A stretch of 64,000 bases of DNA from Periconia sp. R9002 (taxonomy: Eukaryota > Ascomycota > Dothideomycetes > Pleosporales > Periconiaceae): the NCBI GenBank assembly GCA_023627715.1, contig JAMAHW010000006.1, positions 434,001 to 498,000 on the forward strand, written 5' to 3'. Made by a program: the position numbers and the translations under genes. The notes under the pieces were generated by a model. The model saw only the letters and a list, made by a program, of their open reading frames with translations. It ran no database searches and was not told where the DNA came from. Positions 43,875 through 54,284 of this stretch are shown piece by piece. Position 1 is the stretch's first letter. Every line of letters begins with the position of its first letter.

Positions 43875-45577
43875 TTATCCGCCTCGTCGGCCGCCCCTCC
43901 TTCCACTCCCGCTCGCCGTCCTTGACATGCCTACACCGCCGACAGCAAGAGTATTGTCTCCGGCGCGTCCGAGAGGTGTGCCTGCATCACTGTATCCACC
44001 CATTGAGCTCTGGGCACTCATTGGAACGCCGCCCATGGCTCCAGCTCCAACTAGCGCTCCTCCTCCGACATCGAGATGCGGCACTACGCTCCGCACAAAA
44101 CTCGTCGTCTCGTTAACGGGTTCGCGGTAGTCGGGAGGTTGGACCTGGTATTCCCGTGCACGGACAGGAGTCACTGCCGCCTGCAGAAGTTTCTCGTTGA
44201 GCTCGTCGTCGGGTCGCGCATCCCTGAGCATAAGCTTGAGGTCTTGCTCAACATCTTGTGGCGCAAGCGGAGGTGGTGGCGGCGCGGCAGCGTTGCTCTT
44301 TTGGAAGATCTTGGCGTCTAGAACGAAGGGCGGATTGTAGATGAAGGGTATTTGACCAGATGCGAGGTTCAAGGCTGAGCGTGTGGCACCACGTGTTGCG
44401 TGAGGGTTTGAGGAAACCTGGCGCGTCATTTCCACGGCTCCAGGAATATCGTCAGAATCTTGATCCGGGTCACCATGTTCGCCAGTTTCGGAAGCATGGT
44501 CGCCATTCGCACCGTTGGTGCCGTTGGCAGAGGGCTCCCCGTTTTGTAAGTCAGCCGTCTTCATTTTCGCGAAAAAGTGTGACGCAGCGGTGGTGGCTTG
44601 GTTCACGGCCATATTGAGCTCCTTCTCTGTGAACAAACGATCGAGCGAGTAAGCCGATGCTTCGAACTGCGCGTTGATTGTGCGTGCTTTGGCTTCTCGG
44701 AAGGGCGAGCCAATACCAAGCTCTCCGTTGCGGCCCGAAGGACCAGGTGAGTCATTGTCTTCCTCGAACAGCTTCCTCTTGCGCTTGTTCTCCGCCACGG
44801 CATCCTCTGTATCCCCAAACTTGTGTCCAGTGCGTCGAGTTTTGCGCGGCTGTTGCGGTCCGCCTGGGCTGGCAGGATGACCAATGCTGAATTGATTGGG
44901 GTGCAGAAGCATAGCATTGCTGTCGGACAAGTCCAACTGTTCCTTCTCACGCTTCAACTTTGCCGTTCGCGTCTGTATGGTCGCTATAAGGCGTTCGCGA
45001 ACGGTGGCAGCAAGCAGCTTGTGCTCTTCCTCGGCGATTTGAACTTTGTAAAAATGCGAGTTTTCAATCTCATTCTTGCTGTGTTCGTGCTTATTCTACA
45101 TGTAATCCGTAGTCAGTACGTTACACGCGGATTTGCCGAGGACGGGAGCATCCTTACCCAAAGCATAGTGAGGTTGTAGTCTCGCTCTTCCATGGCGTCA
45201 TTGACAGCGTCAACGAATCGCGCATAGTATTTGCCACACTGAGCGATATAGTCGGTGGCAGCGCTAGGTGCTGCGGGTACAGTATTCCCCATGATCTGGT
45301 GGATGAGTTCGGCAGCTTCTTCTCCGCCGTCGTCCAGCGGTTTGTTGCCATACGGGTCAGCTTTGAGTATCAGGTTGATGTCGGCTTGGAGAGCTGCGAG
45401 CTGGGCTCTATAGTGGTTGTCGCGGTTGTCAGAGAATGTAGTCATCATCTCTGTGAGCTTGTCGGCAAGCATGTTGCGTCGCTTGTCACGTTTCGAGACC
45501 TGCTGCGGCTGCGGTGACGTTGCAGAGTGGCCAAGCGGGAAGTTTTCCGCCGGCGATGGGCTACGGTTTCGGGCCAT
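43875..45577 (-). CDS. SDS3: Sds3/Dep1-like subunit of Rpd3L histone deacetylase complex
   Basis: Predicted nuclear scaffold of the Rpd3L/Sin3 deacetylase complex. Exons are 45577-45158 and 45095-43875 (546 aa); the 62-nt intron joins YNLTMLW to NKHEHSKNEIENS. The Sds3-like region (about residues 28-200) starts with KRDKRRNMLADKLTEMMTTFSDNRDNHYR and contains LQADINLILKADPYGNKPLDD, followed by long charged coiled coil (YKVQIAEEEHKLLAATVRERL). The middle has a basic patch KTRRTGHKF and ENKRKRKLF that may be a nuclear signal. The C-terminal third is low complexity: glycine-, alanine- and proline-rich, with a terminal GSGRRGGRRGG. The coiled-coil assignment is secure; Sds3 against Dep1 orthology is less so. 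Confidence 0.8.
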
Positions 45578-46586
45578 GGTGGGAATTGCTGAAAGGTAAG
45601 GCTTTCTTTCCAGAGAGCAGATGGAGTGGATCACAGCTTTGAGTGCGAATGTGCGGCTACTGGCGACGGTGACGGATGGGAACGAGAAAGCAAAATGGTG
45701 ATGGCTTGTAAATGCGAAAGGTGGAACAGTTGGCGGAACAAGGTCTACCTTTCACCGATGAATGTCTAAAGCGAGAGCGACATGCGGGCGTATGCGCGGG
45801 GTGTGCAGTGAAGAGTGGACGAGTGAATTGGATTTGGAGGCTGCTCATCTGCACGATTGCGGATGATCACTGCGTACCAAAACAGTGTAGCGCATTTTCC
45901 TTTCGCCGAAGCGCCGAGCCCGCCGACCTCATTCTTCTCTGCATCGTATTCTCGAAGATCATGTAGCAAAGACCTTTTGCATGTTGGCTTATTCTCTCGT
46001 ATTGAGTGACGATCAATGATAAGGATGTTATCTACAGCAATTAATTCCTCGCGGTACTGGCACCGGTACTGTTCAGTGACGACATTGTCCACCTCGAAAA
46101 GAGGCTCCTTCTATCGAGTAATCAAGACCGTTACCTGTGTTATTTAATTCAATATCGACAATCTAGCAACCAAATTTTTACGTATCTTAAGCGCTACTCT
46201 GGGAGCATCGAAGGATTGTGCCTTCATGCTCGTGCCTCATGAGATGGATGTCCGCATCGGGAAATAGATCTTAGTCATCACTGTGGCTTGGCAGGCACCT
46301 GCAAGTCTGCCAGTGAACGAGCGATCCGTGTGCCTCACGGTACCTGAGGATGAAACATACTGCACCTCAGAACAGCCTGTAGACAGACGCCACAGAACAA
46401 TAAAATCACCATGTCCGCCCTCTCCTCCCCCCTTCTCCATTCGCTTCTTTTCTTTTTCTTTCCGTAGCACCTGGAGTAGCTTCGCTTTTTCTCGCAAATA
46501 TTAATTCTAATCGTACCTTCGGGTGAAGCTGCTCCCCACGTTCCTTCGCCTTACGCGCGCCAAACCCCACCATAATCGCTCCCGCG
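45578..46586. other. Divergent interval, SDS3-like / SDR gene
   Basis: The 1009 bp contain both promoters and 5' leaders. The plus strand from about 46395 is pyrimidine-rich. No additional gene is recognised. Confidence 0.5.
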
Positions 46587-47822
46587 ATGATTGCCCAGCC
46601 CTCCTGCACCTCGCCCACAATGAGCAGCCCAAAGCTCAAGGAAGTTTCCGTCAAGCTTCCTAAGAATTTCGACCGCCCGGACGAACCATGGACTCACTAC
46701 TTCACCATTGACGTGCTATGGACTACCCTAGGTTACACGCTTTTCCACCCTTTCGTCAGCTGGATAATCTGCCTCTGCCTACGCGCACAATACACTCCGT
46801 ATGGAGCGCCCGAAATGCGCATCGCTGTGGCGTGGTCCATGGCCATGAGTCTGATTGGCATTTTCAACATCTTTAGTGATCGAATTGCCTTTGGTAGACC
46901 CAGAGAGGTTGATTTGGCCGAAGAGGTTATTGTGATTACAGGAGGTGTGAATGGATTGGGAGGACTATTGGCTGAAACATACGGCATGCGAAATGCCAAC
47001 GTAGCCGTTTTGGACACGAAGAAAGTCAGCGATGACGAGGCAGAGGAGAAGGGTGTGCTGTACTACGAGTGCGATGTCAGCGACCCGACACAGGTCGAAG
47101 CTGCCGTTGCCGAAATTGTGGAAGACGTAAGTCTACGATAATGCTGCGAACAAGATTCACAACTGACCTGATCCAGCTTGGTCCTCCGACTATCTTGATC
47201 AACAACGCTGGCATCGTTCATGCAAAGTCGATCCTCGATTCTACTGCCGAAGAAGTTGAACAGTAAGCTTACCTGTCACTCTCAACTACGAGCCATATCG
47301 TCTTACATGAATAGAACCTTCCGCACCAACACCCTCTCTCATTTCAACACTCTCCGCAGTTTCCTTCCACACATGATCCGAGAGCGCCGTGGCACCATTG
47401 TGACCGTGGCCTCTGTTCTCGGGCATTTGGGCGCCGCGAACCTGGCCTCGTACGCTGCTTCCAAGGCTGCGCTTATCGCATTACACCAATCTCTTCGCTC
47501 TGAGCTTGCGCAGAATCCCGATGCCGACGAAATCAAGACGATTCTCGTAACACCTGGACAAATGGGCACTGAAATGTTTGCAGGTCTGAAAACTCCTAGC
47601 AACTTCCTTGCGCCTATTGTCACACCGGCGGAAATTGCAAAGGATATTTTGAGGTTGATCGAGAAGGGCGAGAGCGGAGAAGTCGCTGTGCCACTATACG
47701 CGAAGTATGTCCAGATTCTCAATGTGCTGCCAGTAGGTGTGCAGACATTGGTGAGGAAGTGGAGTGGATTAGATACAGCGGTTGCGCGCTCGACGATGAT
47801 GAACACTCCTCAAAAGAAGTAA
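46587..47822 (+). CDS. Membrane-anchored short-chain dehydrogenase/reductase
   Basis: SDR-superfamily NAD(P)-dependent oxidoreductase resembling fungal Tda5 and animal SDR16C/17-beta-HSD11 proteins on ER or lipid droplets. Exons are 46587-47126, 47177-47262 and 47315-47822 (377 aa). The second ATG (46620, MSSPKLKE) is an equally likely start. Two hydrophobic segments (LWTTLGYTLFHPFVSWIICLCL and IAVAWSMAMSLIGIFNIF) precede the catalytic domain, giving a membrane anchor. The Rossmann motif is TGGVNGLGG (about 116-124). Then come CDVSDP, NNAGIV and SVLGHLGAANLASYAASKAAL with catalytic Y and K (about 255 and 259). The glycine-motif start has valine in place of the more common S/A. The substrate is unknown, likely a lipid, sterol or retinoid-like alcohol. 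Confidence 0.88.
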
Positions 47823-48364
47823 GAGCTACATTGACGATACCCTGCCTATATAGGTCCTTCATGACCACATATGCGTTTGCACTCGGTTCTAGCCGAACGT
47901 TGTACACTAGTTCCTGTTTCAATTGTATCATGTTCATACCTGAATGATCCTTCGAGAACGCGTCATCACGTTTCCACATGACATCTCCGTACACCTGAAA
48001 GATGACTAATCATATCAGGAGCCAGGAGGGAGGGTAAGGAGCGATGTCACTTGCATTAACACATATCTCATATAGGCCTATACTACATTGCGATATAGTC
48101 ATCGTCATACTAAAATACTGACTCCTTAAGCCCTGATATCCTGGATGGATTATCCTTCCCCATCATGTAGGAAAGAAGGCGGAAGTGCGAAATAGCTCGG
48201 CCTGGCCAATATGGGGTATCATTGTTGGTCGATACGACTTCATCATAGGAAATAACGAGAGGAAGATTTAATAGTAACAGCGAATAGCCAGACACATTTT
48301 CCAGCCAAAAACCACCCTCTCGAGCTCGCGACGCATCAGGAACAACTCACTCAGCATCTTCCTT
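47823..48364. other. Convergent interval, SDR / RPL6
   Basis: A 542-bp gap with no recognised gene. Short AT-rich runs are compatible with two 3' ends. Confidence 0.5.
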
Positions 48365-49063
48365 CTAAAACACCATTTCATGCGGCTTCTCATCGCCTCT
48401 CAGACTAAAACTCGCCTTAAGGTAGTCCTCCAAATCCTCGACCTTCCTCACAGCTTCCAGGACCACACGATCAACCTTCTTCTGATCCTCTACCCGCTGG
48501 GGATCCACATCCTTCTTCGCCGGCGTCTCTTCCCCGTCTTTGAAGAAATCTTCCTCGCTCTTGCCGGTCTCTTTTCTTTCACGTGACCAGTACTCGTCGC
48601 TAGCAACGCGGTCCAGGGTCTCAGAATCGACGCCGGAGATGTCGATGGTGGTGGAGGTCGCGATCACGTAGCGGTGGTTAACGCGGCGGAGGGGTACGCC
48701 GTTGGATTTGAAGGGGCCTGTTATCAAAAGGGTTCCTTGGGTGAGTTGGCGCAGGAGGACCACGCGTTTTCCGCGGAACCGGCCTGAAAGGAGGACGAGG
48801 ACAGTTCCGGGCGTGAGGGAGGCGCGGTATTTTGTTGGATGTGCGGTTTTGCGGGCCTTCTTTGTAGTTAGGATGGGCACATGTAGGTTTGTTGGTTTTA
48901 TGTTGGGGGTCCACGCCATCAATTCTTGAGATTCATAAAAATTTGAATTCTCAAGAATCTGAGAACCTGAATCTTTGTTGATCTTGTAATTAATTGTACT
49001 CACCTTCTTCATCTGTGCCTCGTCTTCCGCTGGGTAGTACTTGGACATGTTTTGGTCGCCCAT
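48365..49063 (-). CDS. RPL6: 60S ribosomal protein L6 (eL6)
   Basis: Component of the large cytosolic ribosomal subunit. Exons are 49063-49004 and 48859-48365 (184 aa; yeast L6 is 176). The intron of 144 nt (GTGAGT to TACAAAG, with a CCTAAC branch region) is a multiple of three and free of stops, so the frame reads straight through it and adds 48 false residues if unspliced. Splicing joins AQMKK to KARKTAHPTKYRASLTPGT. The eL6 core is clear: PGTVLVLLSGRFRGKRVVLLRQL, GTLLITGPFKSNGVPLRRVNHRYVIATST, and the C-terminal SFSLRGDEKPHEMVF. The ATG sits in a strong context (CACCATGG). The gene is head-to-head with the ppoC-like pseudogene. Confidence 0.92.
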   Translation of the reverse strand: MGDQNMSKYYPAEDEAQMKKVSTINYKINKDSGSQILENSNFYESQELMAWTPNIKPTNLHVPILTTKKARKTAHPTKYRASLTPGTVLVLLSGRFRGKRVVLLRQLTQGTLLITGPFKSNGVPLRRVNHRYVIATSTTIDISGVDSETLDRVASDEYWSRERKETGKSEEDFFKDGEETPAKKDVDPQRVEDQKKVDRVVLEAVRKVEDLEDYLKASFSLRGDEKPHEMVF

Positions 49064-49695
49064 GGTGGTAGTTCGGAATGCCAAGACTGTGGGGAAAGTA
49101 TGATATGATAGGAGATCCACAGATTCAATTTGTCATATACGGGAATTTCAGTGTTCAAGAAAAGAATTCCTAAAGCTTGTCGCATTCGTTGCATTGAGCT
49201 CTTGGAGGCGCTGTGGGATATCGCTTGTGTCGCGCTAAACCCGTTGCACCCTAGTCTATTCATCTTCTTCGCTCATTCACGACGTCAACTCTGATACGCA
49301 TGTGGAAATAGCAACTTGATATGTACCATATAGACTTCCTAATATGATCAGAGTTTGGTTTCTCAATTCCTTTACTCTGTTATCGATAATGCAGCGCAGA
49401 GGAAATCACAACAGAAAAAGAAGTCCGCATCCATTCATGGAAGGGTGGAAGAACTGCTTGCTAACTTCCTTCCTCACCCGGAGAAAGTCACACCTTCTAC
49501 TGATATTGACGGGTAGGAGTGCAAATATGGTAGACAATACAGATGCAAATCTAGCAGGCCCACGAAATGTACATACCATCAATCCTTCAAATTCCTTCGC
49601 TCCACTCCACATCACCGTATCCACCTCATACTCCTTCCCACCTACTCGAGCCACAAACATTGTTACGCAATTCTTAACAGCCCTTCTCAGACATC
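49064..49695. other. Interval between RPL6 and the ppo-like pseudogene
   Basis: Holds the RPL6 promoter and possibly the lost 5' part of the ppo gene. A frame from about 49391 to 49512 reads sensibly (it includes KSQQKKKSASIHGRVEELL) and ends at a GTAGGA donor. However, it has no in-frame ATG and joins the next exon out of phase by one base. Confidence 0.4.
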
Positions 49696-52600
49696 ATGTC
49701 CGACCTCAAACGCCTGATCACCGATCCTCTACTAAATTAGGAACCCGAAGAGAATCAAATTGCAGGTGTCATTGGCGATCTCCTTAGTCAACTCGCCCCC
49801 GGAGATATATACTCAAACAGCGAGCTACTGAAAGGAGCACTCGATATCAAAGCATCTGACGGTCTGATTGATGACAAGAACTACTTTGTAAGATTTCGAA
49901 AGTACCGATGAACTACGCACAGGCTAAACCATTGCAGGCAGAGCGGCTCATACACCTTCTAGCCTCGCTGCCCAAAGGCTCCACCATTTCTGAGGACGCC
50001 ACAGGATTGCTGGTGAAAACCCTCTACGACAGACTTCAGCACCCGCCGTTGTCTACGCTCGGTGATCCCTACAAATACCGCACGGCCGACGGAACGAACA
50101 ACAATGTTCTATTTCCCAACCTCGGAAAAGCAAGATCCTTTTACACACGTACTGTTACGCCCGCGTATGTCTCCAAAAGCCTTCCAGACCCAGGATTGAT
50201 ATTCGACACTCTCTTGGCCCGTGAATCTCCTCCACCGCCACATCCAAACAAGATCTCCAGTTTCTTCTTCGCACTGGCAACCATCATCATTCACGACATC
50301 TTTCATACAAAGGACGACGACCCCACCGTCGCTCATACTTCATCATATTTGGATCTTGCTCCCTTGTATGGATCGAATCAACAAGCGCAGGACTCCGTGA
50401 GAACCTTCGAAGATGGGAAGTTGAAGCCGGATACTTTTGCAGACGCGCGATTGCTCACACAACCGCCAGAGGTATGTACAATATTTTGTGAAAAGTCCGA
50501 TATATTAACGCTTCCAGTGTGCTGCTCTCCTAGTTTGTTTCAATCGGTTCCACAACTACGTTGCAGAACAGCTGGCCATCATCAATGAAGATGATCGGTT
50601 TGGCCCGCCAGTTTCTGACTCGGACGCATACTCTAAAGCCGCGATGAAACGAGACAATGATTTATTCCAGACTGCACGTCTGGTAACCGGCTCCATGTAC
50701 ACCCAAGTAATCCTCCGTGACTATATCCGCACAATCTTGAATCTTCACCATACGAATTCAGAGTGGAATCTGGACCCCCGAGCAGATAACGCCAAATCTC
50801 CTGTCGAAAAGGGCGGTGGCAACCAAGTCAGCGTCGAGTTCAATCTCATTTACCGCTGGCACTCCGTTATATCGCCCATGAACGAGCGTTGGGTTAATGA
50901 TTTGTTCGAAGCAATCTTCCCAGATTCCTCGCCAGGAAACATCACGCGAACGGAGTTCATCGCTGGAATGCGCAATTGGGGATCCAAAATGCCTACTGAT
51001 CCCGGCGAAAGAACATTTGGGGGTCTTCAACGCAATCCCAAAGGATATTTCAACGATGAAGATCTGGTAAAAATCATAACTAGGGCTACAGAAGATTGTG
51101 CTGGAAGCTTCGGAGCACGACATGTTCCAATCGCACTCAGAGTTGTTGAAATCATGACTATGCAGCAAGCCAGGCGCTGGGGAGTGGTACGTCGCCATCT
51201 CCCTTCTCTATATAGATAGAGGTGCATGCTGACACAGGCAACTTCTCCATTATGCAGGCAACATTAAACGAGGTGCGCCGTCACTTCAGATTGCTACCTC
51301 ATAAGACCTTTACCGATATCAATTCGGATCCAGGTGAGTTTTAGAAGCAATGTAGAATTTAATGTCTAACATCGAGCAGATGTCGCTGCTTCTTTGGAGG
51401 CCTTGTACGGTAGCGTTGATAACGTAGAGTTTTACCCCGGCGTTGTAGTGGAAGAAGCCAAGCAAACTATGACTCCTGGTAGTGGTCTTTGCGGTCCCTT
51501 TACGACTACGACTGCCATCCTCTCCGATGCGGTCACTTTGATTCGCACAGATCGATTCCACACGCTTGATTTTTCGCCAGCTTCTTTGACGAATTTTGGC
51601 TTCAGAGAGGTCAGCACGGATACCTCGGAGGCTGGTGGAGTGATCATGTATCGACTGTTGATGCGAGCATTCCGTAAGTCATTAATGATGAAGGGAAAAC
51701 AAAAACTAAGGTTGTATAGCTGGGTAGTATCGTGGGAACTCAATATACGCCTGGTATCCCTTTACAATGCCCTCCGAGATGCGGAAAGTCAAACAGTCCT
51801 TGAACGAAACTTCTGATTGGAGCTATGATGCGCCGGTATTTGTACCAGAGCCTACCGTTGTTGCGACATGGAAGGGTGTCAAGGATGTTCTCACATCTCT
51901 GCCATTGTATAGGGTCTCGTATAACGAAATACCGGGTCTTTCCAGAGGTTTTGAACTAATACTCAGCGCCGAAAATCCAGAGGAACGTACAGAGATCTGG
52001 CGCGCTCTAGACCTATCGGACAAGGCTATGCCAGTCATCTCTCGGTCAGTCAAAGTCGCTATAGATGATTCCATACGACAATTCAGCAACAAATTGCGTA
52101 ATTTCCGCGAAGTCGATGCTGCTGGTGATATTGCAGCTCTCAGCTGGACTCGGTTTACCGCACGGTTATTCGGCATCAGGACCAAGTCTGAGCCTTCCGA
52201 TTCGAGGAAATTGTACGAAAACTTTTGCTCAATCTACACCTTTACGTTTCACGGCACATCTTCCACAAAGTCATTCCAAGCTCGACGGAAAGCTACTCAA
52301 GCGTACAAAGACCTTAGCGACCTAATCAAGCCTGTATGCGTATTTGTGAAAAGCCAACCTCCGAGCAATTTGTTTCAAAATATCGGCCTAGACGTATCCA
52401 ACGACAACTTGCTTCCGAATCATGGCCTGAGTCTGCTGCGGCGCTTATTTACCACTGGGCGAAATGTCGACGATGTTGTCGCTTTAGTGATATCACTCGC
52501 TAGTTCCATAGCCGTACTTGGTGCTCAGGCGGTAAGTTCTCATCATGTTACATTGCGGGCGGCAGCTAACCTAGTTCTTAGATGGTCTACATGCTCGACT

Positions 52601-53187
52601 TCTTTCTCCAAGAACCATACTATACCGCTCATTGGACAGAAATCCAAAAACTTGCCATCGACACTTCGCCTGCAGCCTCCGCGGAACTGGGTCAATATGT
52701 GCAAGAGGCCGTTCGCCTCACTTGTCCAGTTATCAGTAACCTACGGGTTGCTACCCAGGATACATATTTGGACGACGGCGGGGCGAGACAATCAATCAAG
52801 AGAGGAGATTCTGTAGTTTTGGACATAGCCAAAGTGTCTCGAGAGCCCGCCGCTTTCTCTAACCCCAGCGAAATCAAGTTCGATCGCCCTGCGGACCAAC
52901 AACATTTACTGTTCGGGTTCGGGCCACCTACAAGCGAAGAGAAACCGATGATTGTTGCAGGTCTGACGGAACAGTTGCGGATTTTTGCAGGGTTGAAGGG
53001 GCTGAGACGCGCGCCTGGGCCTGTGGGACAGTTGGGAAACAGGAAGTTCGGAGCCGTTACGAGATTTCTGGGAGATGAGGAGAGTGGATGGGAGTCTTTG
53101 GCAACAAGTGAGTTTCTATTTCTTCATCTTCCAGATCTAGGTCGCTAACCATAATACGTAGGCCTGAAACTTTTCTACGATGAATGA
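49696..53187 (+). pseudogene. ppoC: Damaged ppoC-like fatty-acid dioxygenase / P450 fusion
   Basis: Related to Psi-producing oxygenases (linoleate 8R/10R-dioxygenase fused to a P450-like domain) that make oxylipin signals controlling sporulation. Eight segments splice in phase: 49696-49887, 49938-50471, 50518-51186, 51258-51333, 51380-51673, 51720-52531, 52582-53107 and 53162-53187. The animal-peroxidase-like half has the heme histidines in IIHDIF and YRWHS, the catalytic Tyr of YRWHS, and FYPGVVVEEAK. The P450-like half has EAVR but reads FGFGPPTSEEKPM where FGxGxxxC is expected, so the heme-thiolate cysteine is missing, as known for PpoC. Two in-frame TAG codons break it: 49738-49740 (after LITDPLLN) and 51725-51727, where homologues have an aromatic residue before YRxNSIYA, between the two halves. 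I found no donor/acceptor choice that removes the second. It is probably a recent pseudogene or a truncated dioxygenase. Confidence 0.75.
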
Positions 53188-54284
53188 TGGGGAAGGAAGT
53201 GTTGTACGACCTGGGTGAAACTGATGTCACTGCATAAAGCTGTAAGGTAGATGCATAATAAAATGAATGCTGGATGTTTGGAATGAACGTAGAGTGAATT
53301 GTATGAGGTAAATAGGCACATCCACCCCCATTCCTGTTCCTAATGTGCATCGTTTGGACATCACTTCCAGACATCCGACACTACTGTCAAATCATCTCTA
53401 CGACCCATAAATCAAAAGCCAATAGCTTAAATGGAGGATTTGGTACCCACCGACCCGCCTCTTCATAACGTATTGACATTACGCACATTGTAGGATAGTT
53501 AAGGGTGCTTGATGCTCTTCTCTACTCTCTTCATCCATCATAATTATAGAAACTTGCCTGCGCATACCATCTGCCTCGGTTGAACACCATTCTTGATAAA
53601 CAATGTTCAGGAGGATAATTGAAAGCTCGAGCCTCTTATGCATCGGCCAACCATTTTGCCTAGCGTTGTTCAGATGAAGATTAGAGGGATAGTTGAAGTG
53701 CCTGACATCCTGTCACTTGATTTGATGTTGCAATTCCATGGGGATGTGAGGGCGTGTTTGATGTCTGCTTGTGGCTCCCGACATTCTGAACCTAATTGAT
53801 TGAATGGAAACTATTTAACAATCACAATTTCTTCGGCTACTACGTAGGATGATATTCACGCTTGCACATGTGAGAAAAAAAGGGTCATGGAGTTGTGTTT
53901 TGGAAGATACAATCCAGTGTTTAACCATCCGAGAGTGTTTGTACAGGATTAGGAAAGAGATAATACATGCAGAGTGATTAGGTCTGGTAGTACGTCAGAC
54001 CCTTGATGTAGTGCACCAAAGATGGCACATACTAGCCGATGAATTGTAAATTGAAACAAAGGAATGCCACTCCGGATTTTCCATCCAACCAGTGAAATAG
54101 AGTCGTGAGGGGACCTCATAAACATGCCTGATTGATTCTGTGTCAGTATGAGAGGATAGAAATGGGGTTGGAGAAGGTGTGTGATAGGCTACAGTACCTA
54201 GAAGGACCTAGCCATGTGAGTTTTGTTTACATGAGACAGAAGGGATATAGCTCATTCCGCCACTGTTGCTCGAGGAGCTCTTGA
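53188..54284. other. Convergent gap after the ppo pseudogene
   Basis: The 1097 bp have no open frame of note. The sequence is AT-rich, with no recognisable RNA or transposon features. Confidence 0.5.

Noticed and set aside
49344..49787. 147-codon plus-strand frame
   Set aside because: Protein looks random; only part of the stretch may belong to the damaged ppo gene, in another frame.
51720..51730. Alternative acceptor GGGTAG (ending 51727) to remove the TAG codon in the ppo gene
   Set aside because: The donor at 51674 leaves phase 1, so this acceptor shifts frame and meets a stop soon after; it does not rescue the reading frame.
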